DNA of 43,116 nt from Paenibacillus humicus NBRC 102415 (lineage in GTDB: Bacteria > Bacillota > Bacilli > Paenibacillales > Paenibacillaceae), in the NCBI RefSeq assembly GCF_004000905.1, contig NZ_BIMD01000042.1, positions 1 to 43,116 of the forward strand, in the 5' to 3' direction. The notes beneath the pieces are model-generated. The model did not search any database, was not told the DNA's origin, and worked only from the letters and a program-made list of their open reading frames with translations. Within the stretch, counting starts at the first letter, position 1. Each line of letters starts with the position of its first letter. Position numbers and translations under genes: made by a program. Of the stretch, positions 1 to 6,863 are shown piece by piece.

Positions 1-200
1 GCTCTCTGCCTTGCTCTCTGCCTTGCTCTCTGCTTTGCTTTCTGCCTTGCTCTCTGCCTTGGTCTTTTCCTTGCTTTCTGCCCTTTTCTCTAACTCTTTG
101 TTTTCTCTGCCTTGCTTTCTGCTTGCTTTTTCTTGCTCTCAGACCCTCTTCTTGTTCTCTATCTTGCTTTCTATTTTGTTCTCTCGTTCCAGTTCCCCGC
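1..200. repeat. Decaying 12-bp pyrimidine-rich tandem repeat
   Basis: The window opens with a 12-base unit, TTGCTCTCTGCC, repeated head to tail with small changes. The first five or so copies are nearly exact; from about base 60 they decay into a general C/T-rich tract that ends near base 200. The array may continue beyond the left edge. It lies just 3' of the minus-strand ATPase gene, so it would be transcribed as a purine-rich GGCAGAGAGCAA repeat. No gene is supported here; the reading frame through it is simple Leu/Ser repeats. Function unknown. Confidence 0.85.
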
Positions 201-230
201 CTTGCATGCCCACGCCTCAGATCTGCACGG

Positions 231-983
231 CTAAATCGTATAGCTGGCCTCCGGCGTGATCCGCTTCAGGAACTGGCGCGTGCGCTCTTCCTTCGGATTG
301 CGGAACAGCTCCACCGGAGGTCCTTCCTCGACGATGACGCCGCCGTCCATGAACACGACATGGTTCGCCACGTCCTGGGCGAAACCCATCTCATGCGTCA
401 CGACGATCATCGTGATGCCTTCCCTGGCGATGCGGCGGATGACCGCCAGCACCTCCCCGACGAGCTCGGGATCGAGCGCCGAGGTCGGCTCGTCGAACAG
501 GATGACCTCCGGCTCCAGCGCCAGCGCCCGGGCGATGCCGACCCGCTGCTGCTGGCCTCCGGACAGCTGGCTCGGGTAGGCGTCCAGCTTCTCGCCGAGC
601 CCGACCTTCTCCAGCAGCCGGATGCTGCGCTCGCGGGCTTCCGCCTTCGGAAGCTTGCGGGCGACCAGCAGCCCTTCCATTACGTTCTCCAGCGCGGTCT
701 TATGCCGGAACAGGTTGTATTGCTGGAATACCATCGCTGTCTTCCGGCGCAGCTCGTGAATATCCTTGCGGCTGATCGATCGGAAGTCGGTCGAGAAGCC
801 GGCGATATGGATGCTGCCCTCGCCCGGTTTCTCGAGATAGTTCAGGCAGCGGAGCAGCGTCGTCTTGCCCGAGCCGCTCGGCCCCAGTATCGCGACCACC
901 TCGCCCTTCTCCACCTGCAGGTCGATGCCCTTCAGCACCTCATGCCGGCCGAACGACAGCTTGATTCCCTTCAGCTTGATCAT
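231..983 (-). CDS. tcyN: Amino-acid (probably cystine) ABC transporter ATP-binding protein
   Basis: Cytoplasmic ATPase of about 250 residues that powers a polar amino-acid importer. Walker A is GPSGSGKTT near residue 33, the ABC signature [15 protein letters not shown] lies near 140, Walker B is [13 protein letters not shown] and the switch histidine sits in VVTHEMGFA. The start is the ATG at 983, which overlaps the stop of the upstream permease (ATGA), so translation is coupled. A longer open frame upstream is only the shadow of the permease gene. It is the last gene of a five-gene operon: acetyltransferase, binding protein, two permeases, ATPase. That order, and the overall sequence, match B. 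subtilis ytmI-tcyJKLMN, so cystine or a related sulfur amino acid is the likely substrate. The ATPase role is certain; the substrate is inferred. Confidence 0.93.
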   Translation of the reverse strand: MIKLKGIKLSFGRHEVLKGIDLQVEKGEVVAILGPSGSGKTTLLRCLNYLEKPGEGSIHIAGFSTDFRSISRKDIHELRRKTAMVFQQYNLFRHKTALENVMEGLLVARKLPKAEARERSIRLLEKVGLGEKLDAYPSQLSGGQQQRVGIARALALEPEVILFDEPTSALDPELVGEVLAVIRRIAREGITMIVVTHEMGFAQDVANHVVFMDGGVIVEEGPPVELFRNPKEERTRQFLKRITPEASYTI

Positions 984-1690
984 GCGACGCCTCCCCGGTT
1001 GTACAGATTGATCCGCCGCTCGACCAGCGCGGATATCCTCTCCAGCACGATGGTCAGCCCCCAGAAGATGGCCGCCGCCGCGAGGAAGGCTTCGAAGAAC
1101 TTCCAGTTCGTCGAGGCGACGATTTCCGCTTGCGCATTGATGTCGACGACCGACACGACAAACGCGAGCGTCGAGGCATGCATCATGCCGATGACGAAGT
1201 TGGACAAGTTCGGCACGCTTGCCGCCAGCGCCTGCGGGAACACGATCCGCCGCAGCGCCTGCGCCGTCGTCATGCCGACCGACAGCGCCGCTTCCAGCTG
1301 GCCGCGGTTCACGGACAGGAGGCCGGAGCGGATCACCTCCGAGCCGTAAGCGGAAGCGGTCACCGAGAAGGACAGGAACGCGAAGCCGATCATCGGAATT
1401 TGGGCCGAATTCCATCCCCAGCCGTACTGCTGCGACAGCCCGTCGATCAGAAGCGGCAGCCCCGCGTAGATGAGCAGCAGATGTGTCAGCATCGGAGTGC
1501 CGCGAATGACCGTCACATAACCTGCCGCCAGCCGGCCCAGAATCGGAACGCGGAAATAGCGGAGCAGAGCGAGCGCGGTTCCTGCCGACAGTCCGCAGAC
1601 GACGGATACGAGCGTCAGGATGAGCGTTGTCGGCACAGCCGGCAGCAGCTCGAGAAAAGCGGTCCAAATAAAGGAGGGATCCAGGTTCAT
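980..1690 (-). CDS. tcyM: Amino-acid ABC transporter permease (TcyM-like)
   Basis: Inner-membrane subunit of 236 residues of the HisM/GlnP type. It has an N-terminal membrane helix (about 12-38), further hydrophobic segments, and the EAA loop [23 protein letters not shown] (about 132-154) that docks on the ATPase. The motif [10 protein letters not shown] near residue 60 is typical of polar amino-acid permeases. The start ATG at 1690 overlaps the end of the preceding permease gene by four bases, and its own end overlaps the ATPase start by four bases, so the three genes form one coupled unit. It probably forms a heterodimer with the neighbouring permease. The tcyM symbol rests on gene order and is tentative. 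Confidence 0.9.
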   Translation of the reverse strand: MNLDPSFIWTAFLELLPAVPTTLILTLVSVVCGLSAGTALALLRYFRVPILGRLAAGYVTVIRGTPMLTHLLLIYAGLPLLIDGLSQQYGWGWNSAQIPMIGFAFLSFSVTASAYGSEVIRSGLLSVNRGQLEAALSVGMTTAQALRRIVFPQALAASVPNLSNFVIGMMHASTLAFVVSVVDINAQAEIVASTNWKFFEAFLAAAAIFWGLTIVLERISALVERRINLYNRGGVA

Positions 1691-2466
1691 GAGGGCGTGC
1701 CTCCCTTCAGCTCCGCCGCCAGCTGCCTGAGCGAGACCCGCCTCCGCAGGCGGAATTTGCTTGCGGCCGCTTCGGAGCCGCGCTCATGCCGGAGCAGCCT
1801 CTTCTCGCCGTGCAGCAGCAGCTTTTCCAGCACGAAAGCAAGGACGAAATAAACGAAGGCCAGCGCCAGATACGCCTCGAAAAAATGCTGCGTGAGCGAA
1901 GCGAGCGTCTGCGCCTTGCCGGTCATCTCCATGACGCCGAGCGTGAAGGCGAGCGACGTGTCCTTGAGCAGCGCCAGAATCATATTGGAAAACACCGGCA
2001 CGGCGATCGCTAGCGCCTGCGGCGCCACGATTCTCGCGAACGCCTGATGGCCCCGCATGCCGATCGAGTACGCCGCCTCCACCTGCCCCCGGTCCACCGC
2101 CAGGATGGAGGCCCGGATCGTCTCCGAGACGTAAGCCCCGGTATGGAGGCCGTAGGTCAGGATGACGAAGACGAGCACAGGCGTTTTAGAGACGTCGATG
2201 CCGATCCACTTCAGCACCTCCGGCAGCCCATAATAGAAGAGGAACAGCTGGATGAGAATCGGCGTCCCCCGGAAGAACGAGGCATACGCCTTGGACAGCT
2301 GCTCCAGCACCGGAATGCGGTACAGGCGGGGCAGCGCGGCGAGCAGGCCCGCCAGCAGGCCCGTCAGAAGCGAGCCGCCCACGATGAGCAGAGTCACGTT
2401 CAGCGTCGATGCCAGCTTCGGAATAAATTTCAGCACGTAGGAGAATTCAAACGGCAAGCCGCCCAT
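1687..2466 (-). CDS. tcyL: Amino-acid ABC transporter permease (TcyL-like)
   Basis: Inner-membrane permease of about 259 residues, paralogous to the next gene. It shows [19 protein letters not shown] early in the protein and the EAA loop [22 protein letters not shown] in the middle. Two ATGs lie six bases apart (2472 and 2466). The Shine-Dalgarno GGAGG sits almost on the first but eight bases before the second, so 2466 is preferred. The C-terminus carries an extra basic tail of roughly 35 residues beyond the last membrane segment ([16 protein letters not shown]), longer than usual for the family. It starts 28 bases after the binding-protein gene. Confidence 0.88.
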   Translation of the reverse strand: MGGLPFEFSYVLKFIPKLASTLNVTLLIVGGSLLTGLLAGLLAALPRLYRIPVLEQLSKAYASFFRGTPILIQLFLFYYGLPEVLKWIGIDVSKTPVLVFVILTYGLHTGAYVSETIRASILAVDRGQVEAAYSIGMRGHQAFARIVAPQALAIAVPVFSNMILALLKDTSLAFTLGVMEMTGKAQTLASLTQHFFEAYLALAFVYFVLAFVLEKLLLHGEKRLLRHERGSEAAASKFRLRRRVSLRQLAAELKGGTPS

Positions 2467-2494
2467 TCCCATCCCCTCCTCTCCGCGCGATGGC

Positions 2495-3346
2495 TTACTT
2501 GCTCGCGCTGTCCTCCGTAAAGTCGCCTCCGAGCCATTGCTCGCTGAGCTTGGCCAGCGTTCCGTCGGCCTTCACTTCCTCCAGCGCCTTGTCGATGTCG
2601 TCGGACAGCTTCTGCGACTCCGGCTCGCCCTTGCGGAAGACGAACAGGATATCGGCTTCGCTGAGCGGATTGCCCACCGTCTTGAGCTTGCGCTGCGGAT
2701 CGATGAGCGACAGGGAGAAGTCCGCTCCGACAGCCGCGTCCACGCGGCCCGTCGTGATCTGGCTCACGGTATCGTTGGCCGCTCCGCTGGAGTAGACGAT
2801 CTTGAGCGCGTCGCCATGCTCCTTGTTGTAGTTGAGCAGGATCTGGGCTTCCGCGCTTGTCGCGCCGGTAATGAACTTCTTGCCCTTCAGGTCGTCGAGC
2901 GACTCGATGGGGTCGTTGTTGTCCTTGGCGACGATGATCTTGTTGCGCCAGTGGGCGTAAGGCACCTTATTGAACAGATATTTTTCTTCCCGCTCCGGAT
3001 TCTTCTCGAATTCATGGGCGGCAAAATCGATTTTCTTCGCGTCCAGGCTCAGCAGAATGCTCTTGAACTCCATCGTCTGGAACTCGAACTCATACTGGGG
3101 CAGCCGCTTGTCGATCTCGCGCACCAGCTCCACGTCGAAGCCGGTCAGCTTGCCGTTTTCATCGATAAAGCATACTTTCGGGAACTGCGTTCCCGTGCCG
3201 ACGATGATCTTCTTCACCGGCGCGGAAGTCTCCTGGCCTGCGGAAGCGGCCTTGACCCCCTCCGCACCGTTTTCTTTGGCTCCGCATGCCGCCAGCAGCA
3301 GCGTCAGCAGGATGGCGGCGGATACGCCGGCCGTTTTCTTTTTCAT
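2495..3346 (-). CDS. Amino-acid ABC transporter substrate-binding lipoprotein
   Basis: Extracellular lipoprotein of 283 residues (SBP_bac_3 family) that captures the substrate for the two permeases. A lipoprotein signal with lipobox LLAAC ends at Cys21, followed by a short linker and two binding lobes. The family pattern CFIDENGKLTGFDVELVREI lies near residues 59-78. A strong ribosome site, AGGGGG, lies seven bases before the ATG. B. subtilis tcyJKLMN encodes two binding proteins; only one is present here. It follows the GNAT gene by about 126 bases and is probably cotranscribed with it. Substrate is inferred from context (cystine-like), not from the sequence itself. Confidence 0.9.
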   Translation of the reverse strand: MKKKTAGVSAAILLTLLLAACGAKENGAEGVKAASAGQETSAPVKKIIVGTGTQFPKVCFIDENGKLTGFDVELVREIDKRLPQYEFEFQTMEFKSILLSLDAKKIDFAAHEFEKNPEREEKYLFNKVPYAHWRNKIIVAKDNNDPIESLDDLKGKKFITGATSAEAQILLNYNKEHGDALKIVYSSGAANDTVSQITTGRVDAAVGADFSLSLIDPQRKLKTVGNPLSEADILFVFRKGEPESQKLSDDIDKALEEVKADGTLAKLSEQWLGGDFTEDSASK

Positions 3347-3472
3347 GAAAAATCCCCCTTATCGACAATCGAAATCAAAATCAAAATGGCTTCGGGCATA
3401 TCGGCTTGAAGGCGAATCAAGCTGAAACAGCCGGTCTCCACGTCTGTCATCCAGCGACGATCTGCGTGCAGC

Positions 3473-3979
3473 TCAGACAGGCTCGAAGGCGGACCCGACT
3501 TCCTTGCGGAGCAGATGCATCGTGCCGTCGCCGTTGCCGGAATCGAACGCCTGAAACCGCTTGTAGCCTCTGCGCTCGTACATGGAGAGCAGCCACGGGT
3601 GCTTCTCGGCGGTCGCCAGCGTCACGGCCGGCTCGTGCAGCCCATCGCGAATGACCTGATTTTCCACCCAATCCAGCAGCCTGCCTCCCAGCCCCGCACC
3701 CTGGAATTCAGGAGCCGCCGCGAACCATTTCAGGAACGGAAGCCTCCCGAACGATTCCGGCAAAGGCTCTCTGTTCAGCGTGATCGTCGCGGCGATCACT
3801 CCGTCAAGCTCCAGCACGTAACAGTCATTGGCCTCGATGTTGGCCTCGATCAGCTCCACATCCGCATGCGCGGCAGGCCAGCGGAGCTCGAGCTCGCGAA
3901 TCTGCGCATAAGCTCCGTAAACGACCTCCTGGAGACGCTCGGCGTCCCGCTTGACGGCTTTGCGGAATATTTCCCCCAT
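3473..3979 (-). CDS. GNAT-family N-acetyltransferase, first gene of the ABC operon
   Basis: Protein of 168 residues with the GNAT fold. The acetyl-CoA binding motif QGAGLGGRLLDW lies near residues 97-108, and YERRGYKRFQAF near the C-terminus is the usual motif B region. The ATG at 3979 has AGGAGGAG eight bases upstream. In B. subtilis the cystine operon also begins with a GNAT gene (ytmI), and the position here, just before the binding protein and downstream of a LysR gene, matches. There it belongs to an S-alkyl-cysteine salvage pathway in which acetylation precedes sulfur recovery; the same role is plausible here but the rest of that pathway is not in the window. The acceptor is not known. 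Confidence 0.85.
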   Translation of the reverse strand: MGEIFRKAVKRDAERLQEVVYGAYAQIRELELRWPAAHADVELIEANIEANDCYVLELDGVIAATITLNREPLPESFGRLPFLKWFAAAPEFQGAGLGGRLLDWVENQVIRDGLHEPAVTLATAEKHPWLLSMYERRGYKRFQAFDSGNGDGTMHLLRKEVGSAFEPV

Positions 3980-4365
3980 GGACTTCTCCTCCTGTCCGGC
4001 ACATTAATAATTGATAATTCCCATGCATTTAGTAAGGATTGTGTTTGTTCCACTGTACCATCGCCTGCCGGCGACGGCTAATAGAGAAGATCTATTCGTC
4101 GATAGAAAGTGCCGAAGACGATGCCGACTTGCTGAAGGACAGGCCTCGGCGCCCGGAGCAAGGAGCGGACGAATGCTGTGGCCCCGTCTGCGGACCAATG
4201 GGTGCGGTTGATGGAACGCATGAATTTTGCGGCGCGAGGAACTCACGGCTGGAGAGGGCTGAAGCCGGCTATTGCTGCGGGCGTGGAACGCACGGCTGAG
4301 CCGGCTTTTTGCTCCGGCGCCGGCAACGGGCGGGGCTACAGCTCCAGCTCCATTAACGCGCGGGG
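3980..4365. promoter_or_regulatory. Intergenic region ahead of the ABC operon
   Basis: No gene is supported in these 386 bases between the LysR and GNAT genes. The part next to the GNAT start (about 4005-4050) is an AT-rich island in GC-rich surroundings and includes ATAATTCC and several TTAATAAT-like stretches on the plus strand. This is where the operon promoter and any LysR-type or CymR-like operator would be expected. No clean -35/-10 pair can be picked out. The LysR gene ends at the far side, followed by a short direct repeat. Confidence 0.4.
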
Positions 4366-4377
4366 CTACAGCTCCAG
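4330..4377. repeat. 18-bp direct repeat duplicating the 3' end of the LysR gene
   Basis: GCGGGGCTACAGCTCCAG occurs at 4330-4347 and again at 4360-4377, a 30-base period. The second copy contains the last codons (LEL) and stop of the LysR gene; the first is a non-coding echo just downstream. It looks like a small tandem duplication. Confidence 0.8.
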
Positions 4378-5244
4378 CAGCGGACGGAACCCTCGGATCG
4401 CTTCCACGATCTCGATGTTCTCTCCGGCTGGGGCGATGAGGCTTGTATGGAGGGAGATGCCTGCGATTTCCTTGACTTCAACGGGAATCAGGCGGCCTTC
4501 GCCGACTTCGCGGCGAACGCAGATGCCCGGCAGGAAACAGATGCCTGCACGGTGCATGACCAGTTTTTTGGCCGTCTCGGAATTATCGGCTTGGAAAACG
4601 ATGTCGGGGGGATGCTCCAGGCTCTCGAAGACGCGATGGACCCGCTGCCAGTCCAGCGAGCCGCATTCAAAGAAGATCAGCTTCTGCGAGCCGATCTCCT
4701 CGATCGGAATGATGCCTCTGCCGGCGAAGGGATGGTCTTCATGCACGTACAGCTTGATGGGATCCTCGTATAGGGGAATGGATTGGAGGGAGGGATGGGC
4801 AAGCCTGCGGACAAAGGCGAGATCCAGCTCCTTGGCCAGCAGCTTGGCCGCCAGCTCGTCGGATGTGCCCGTCGTCAGCTTGAACGTCAGCCGGGGGAAC
4901 CGTTCCTGCAGGAGCGGCAGCAAGTCGGGAATCAAATAATTCGACACGGACACCGTGCTCCCGATCCGCAGCTCTCCCGGCATCGCCCGTCTCTGCTGGA
5001 TATGGAGCTTGCCCTTGCGGAACGTCTGGAGAATCTGCTGCGCGTAAGGAAGGAACTGCTTCCCCTTATCGGTCAGCGCGATCTGCTTCGCTTGGCGGTC
5101 GAAGAGACGGCTGTCCAGCTCGCGTTCAAGCGTCTGGATGCGGGCCGTCACCGAAGGCTGCGACAAGTACAAGGCTTCGGCAGCCTTGTTGAAGCTGCCG
5201 TAGTGATGGACATAAACAAACGCCTCGATGTTCTCGATGTTCAT
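4366..5244 (-). CDS. LysR-family transcriptional regulator
   Basis: DNA-binding activator/repressor of 292 residues. The winged helix-turn-helix occupies residues 1-60 (AAEALYLSQPSVTARIQTLE is the recognition region) and an inducer-binding periplasmic-like domain fills the rest. It lies upstream of, and on the same strand as, the GNAT-ABC operon, and its N-terminus reads like B. subtilis YtlI, which activates the ytmI-tcyJKLMN operon. Control of the operon in response to sulfur supply is therefore the best guess. The gene end carries an 18-bp duplication. Alternative: a CysL- or CcpC-type regulator; the family is certain, the target is inferred. Confidence 0.88.
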   Translation of the reverse strand: MNIENIEAFVYVHHYGSFNKAAEALYLSQPSVTARIQTLERELDSRLFDRQAKQIALTDKGKQFLPYAQQILQTFRKGKLHIQQRRAMPGELRIGSTVSVSNYLIPDLLPLLQERFPRLTFKLTTGTSDELAAKLLAKELDLAFVRRLAHPSLQSIPLYEDPIKLYVHEDHPFAGRGIIPIEEIGSQKLIFFECGSLDWQRVHRVFESLEHPPDIVFQADNSETAKKLVMHRAGICFLPGICVRREVGEGRLIPVEVKEIAGISLHTSLIAPAGENIEIVEAIRGFRPLLEL

Positions 5245-5401
5245 CTGACCGGCCCCTTTTTTCTTATATTCCGCTGCGCTTAGTTGGAATTAGTTATCTG
5301 GTATCGTAATCCCAGATGGGGATCAGTGTCAATCGTGGATTCGGATCGCTTGTTCAATGCCCGCCGCCCGCCTGTTGCCCATTGCAAGAAGCAAGGAAAG
5401 C

Positions 5402-5440
5402 AAAAAAAGACAGCCTCCGAAAAAAATCCTGGAAGCTGCC
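5402..5440 (-). terminator. Terminator of the second GNAT gene
   Basis: Read on the minus strand, CAGCTTCC pairs with GGAGGCTG across a T-rich loop (one G-T wobble) and is followed by TCTTTTTTTG. It lies about ten bases after the stop of the acetyltransferase gene. Confidence 0.7.
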
Positions 5441-5450
5441 GCACCTTCAT

Positions 5451-5936
5451 TCACTTCTCCTGCTCGTCCAAAATGAACTCCATGATCCGGGTCTTGGTCC
5501 GGAACCCCTGCCGTTCATAGAAGCGGATAGCCGAAGGGTTGCACTCGAAGACGTTGAGATCGACCGCATCGGCGCCCTTGGCGCGGGCGTAGAGGATGAC
5601 CTGCTCCATCAGCCTGGAGCCGAGTCCGAGTCCGCGATGTTCCTCGTTCACGACCAGATCCCGGACGAACACCGTCTTCCTCGGCTGGAACACCGGTCTG
5701 TCCGGCGCCTCCTGCCACTCGAGGGCGGCATATCCGAGCAGGCTCCCGCCGTCGGCTGCCAGCACCATGACGTCTATCGCCCCGTCGTTGAGCCATCCTT
5801 CGTAGACGGCCCGGGTGAACTGGCCTTCCACCTTGCGATGCAGGTCCGGTCTGGCATCCGCATGAAAGTCGAATACTTGCTTGTTCAATGCGGCCACCGC
5901 CGCATAATCCTTCTTTTCCGCCAAACGAAAGTCCAT
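5451..5936 (-). CDS. GNAT-family N-acetyltransferase
   Basis: Acetyltransferase of 161 residues. The acetyl-CoA loop is EEHRGLGLGSRLMEQ near residues 105-119, preceded by the beta strand FVRDLVV and followed by DLNVFECNPSAIRFYERQGF, a typical GNAT C-terminal half. The start is the ATG at 5936, chosen because GGAGG lies seven bases upstream; the longer open frame above it runs backwards over the YdjO gene and is not coding. It is flanked by terminators on both sides, so it is probably a single-gene unit. Substrate unknown. Confidence 0.88.
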   Translation of the reverse strand: MDFRLAEKKDYAAVAALNKQVFDFHADARPDLHRKVEGQFTRAVYEGWLNDGAIDVMVLAADGGSLLGYAALEWQEAPDRPVFQPRKTVFVRDLVVNEEHRGLGLGSRLMEQVILYARAKGADAVDLNVFECNPSAIRFYERQGFRTKTRIMEFILDEQEK

Positions 5937-5970
5937 GACCGTCCCTCCAAAGCGGCAGTCTCCTCCACGC

Positions 5971-5997
5971 AAAAAAAGACCCGACGGATATCGGGTC
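5971..5997 (-). terminator. Terminator of the YdjO-like gene
   Basis: On the minus strand GACCCGA-TATCCG-TCGGGTC is followed by seven Ts. It sits 30 bases past the stop of the YdjO-like gene. Confidence 0.88.
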
Positions 5998-6025
5998 TCC
6001 TCCTTGCGGCATCTCTGCCGAATCC

Positions 6026-6271
6026 CTACGTTTCCTGCTGGCTGGCAGCCGCTTTTTTCTTGGCCGCCTGCAGGGCGCTGGTCGATTCCATAAGGACGGG
6101 TAGGTCTCGCATGCCCGAGGTCATCGGAGAAGAACAGATGGAGCAGACCGGCTCTTGCTCGAAAGCGTAATCCTTCCGCATCCATCCATTGCAGCCGTCT
6201 TTGGAACAAGTCCAGACGGGGGTCATCTCGGTGGGCAGTTCTTCTTGCGTCTTCTTTCGGGAATAGTACAT
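6026..6271 (-). CDS. YdjO-like cold-inducible zinc-ribbon protein
   Basis: Small protein of 81 residues. Two cysteine pairs (CSKDGC at about 22-27 and CSIC near 43-46) form a probable zinc ribbon, with the family block WMRKDYAFEQEPVC between them. This matches the Firmicute YdjO cold-inducible family. An Ala/Lys-rich C-terminal tail follows. GGAGGAGG lies about ten bases before the ATG. The gene sits directly behind a CspA-family gene on the same strand, the common pairing in Bacilli, but a terminator lies between them, so expression by readthrough or its own promoter is likely. The biochemical role is unknown. Confidence 0.85.
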   Translation of the reverse strand: MYYSRKKTQEELPTEMTPVWTCSKDGCNGWMRKDYAFEQEPVCSICSSPMTSGMRDLPVLMESTSALQAAKKKAAASQQET

Positions 6272-6303
6272 GGAAACACTACCTCCTCCTCTATGAATCT
6301 AAC

Positions 6304-6328
6304 AAAAAGGCCCTGCATCTAGCAGGGC
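6304..6328 (-). terminator. Terminator of the cold-shock gene
   Basis: On the minus strand GCCCTGC-TAGAT-GCAGGGC is followed by CTTTTTG, 11 bases downstream of the csp stop codon. Confidence 0.88.
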
Positions 6329-6339
6329 GCTGGCGATGA

Positions 6340-6543
6340 TTAGTATACTTTTACTACGTCTGCAGCTTGCAGGCCGCGTTGGCCTTGAACAACGTTGAAT
6401 TCAACGCGTTGGCCTTCGTCAAGAGTTTTGAAGCCTTCGCCAGTGATAGCGCTGAAGTGTACGAATACGTCTTCGCCGCCCTCAACTTCGATGAAACCGA
6501 AACCTTTTTCTGCGTTGAACCATTTAACTGTACCTGTTTGCAT
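6340..6543 (-). CDS. CspA-family cold-shock protein
   Basis: Single cold-shock domain of 67 residues that binds single-stranded RNA and DNA and keeps mRNA open at low temperature. RNP1 is KGFGFIEV and RNP2 is VFVHFSAI, with the opening [12 protein letters not shown] typical of the family. The ATG at 6543 has GGAGG eight bases upstream; an in-frame ATG 51 bases earlier lies in the leader and has no ribosome site. The gene has a long leader (about 115 bases) after a strong promoter, as is usual for cold-shock genes, and its own terminator. Near-certain family; which Csp paralogue cannot be told. Confidence 0.95.
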   Translation of the reverse strand: MQTGTVKWFNAEKGFGFIEVEGGEDVFVHFSAITGEGFKTLDEGQRVEFNVVQGQRGLQAADVVKVY

Positions 6544-6664
6544 TTGTGTTACCTCCAAAATGTTTATTTGCATGTATGATCTTAAAAAGATCACCCATCG
6601 GAAAAGGCAGCGAAAGCGGCCCCTTCAAATACGTGACCCTTAACGTCTCATATACGATTTGTTA

Positions 6665-6694
6665 AGTATAACACACCTAATCGCAGATAGCAAA
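6665..6694 (-). promoter_or_regulatory. Promoter of the cold-shock gene
   Basis: On the minus strand TATACT (6665-6670) is preceded by TGT, an extended -10, and by TTTGCT (6689-6694) after an 18-base spacer. Transcription would start near 6657 and give a leader of about 115 bases, in keeping with cold-shock mRNA leaders. Confidence 0.6.
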
Positions 6695-6791
6695 GCTTTG
6701 ATTTGTAAATTTGCGGAAAATGAAGAAATCGGCTTGGGCCGGCTTTCCTGCGCGCTTCTTTCCGGCTATCGCGCGTTCAGGCTTCGGCAAA

Positions 6792-6817
6792 GCAGGCGGC
6801 CTCGCCCTGCCGCCTGC
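6792..6817 (-). terminator. Hairpin downstream of the TetM-like gene
   Basis: A perfect 9-bp inverted repeat, GCAGGCGGC and GCCGCCTGC with an 8-base loop, lies 47 bases past the TetM-like stop. The T run that follows on the minus strand is short (TTTG), so it is a weak or assisted terminator. Confidence 0.5.
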
Positions 6818-6863
6818 CGAAACCGCCTTCTCCGTTCCGGTCCGCGACAGCGGGCTGCAGCCG

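Noticed and set aside
1-200. CRISPR array
   Set aside because: The units are 12 bases without spacers and decay gradually; no repeat-spacer structure and no cas genes.
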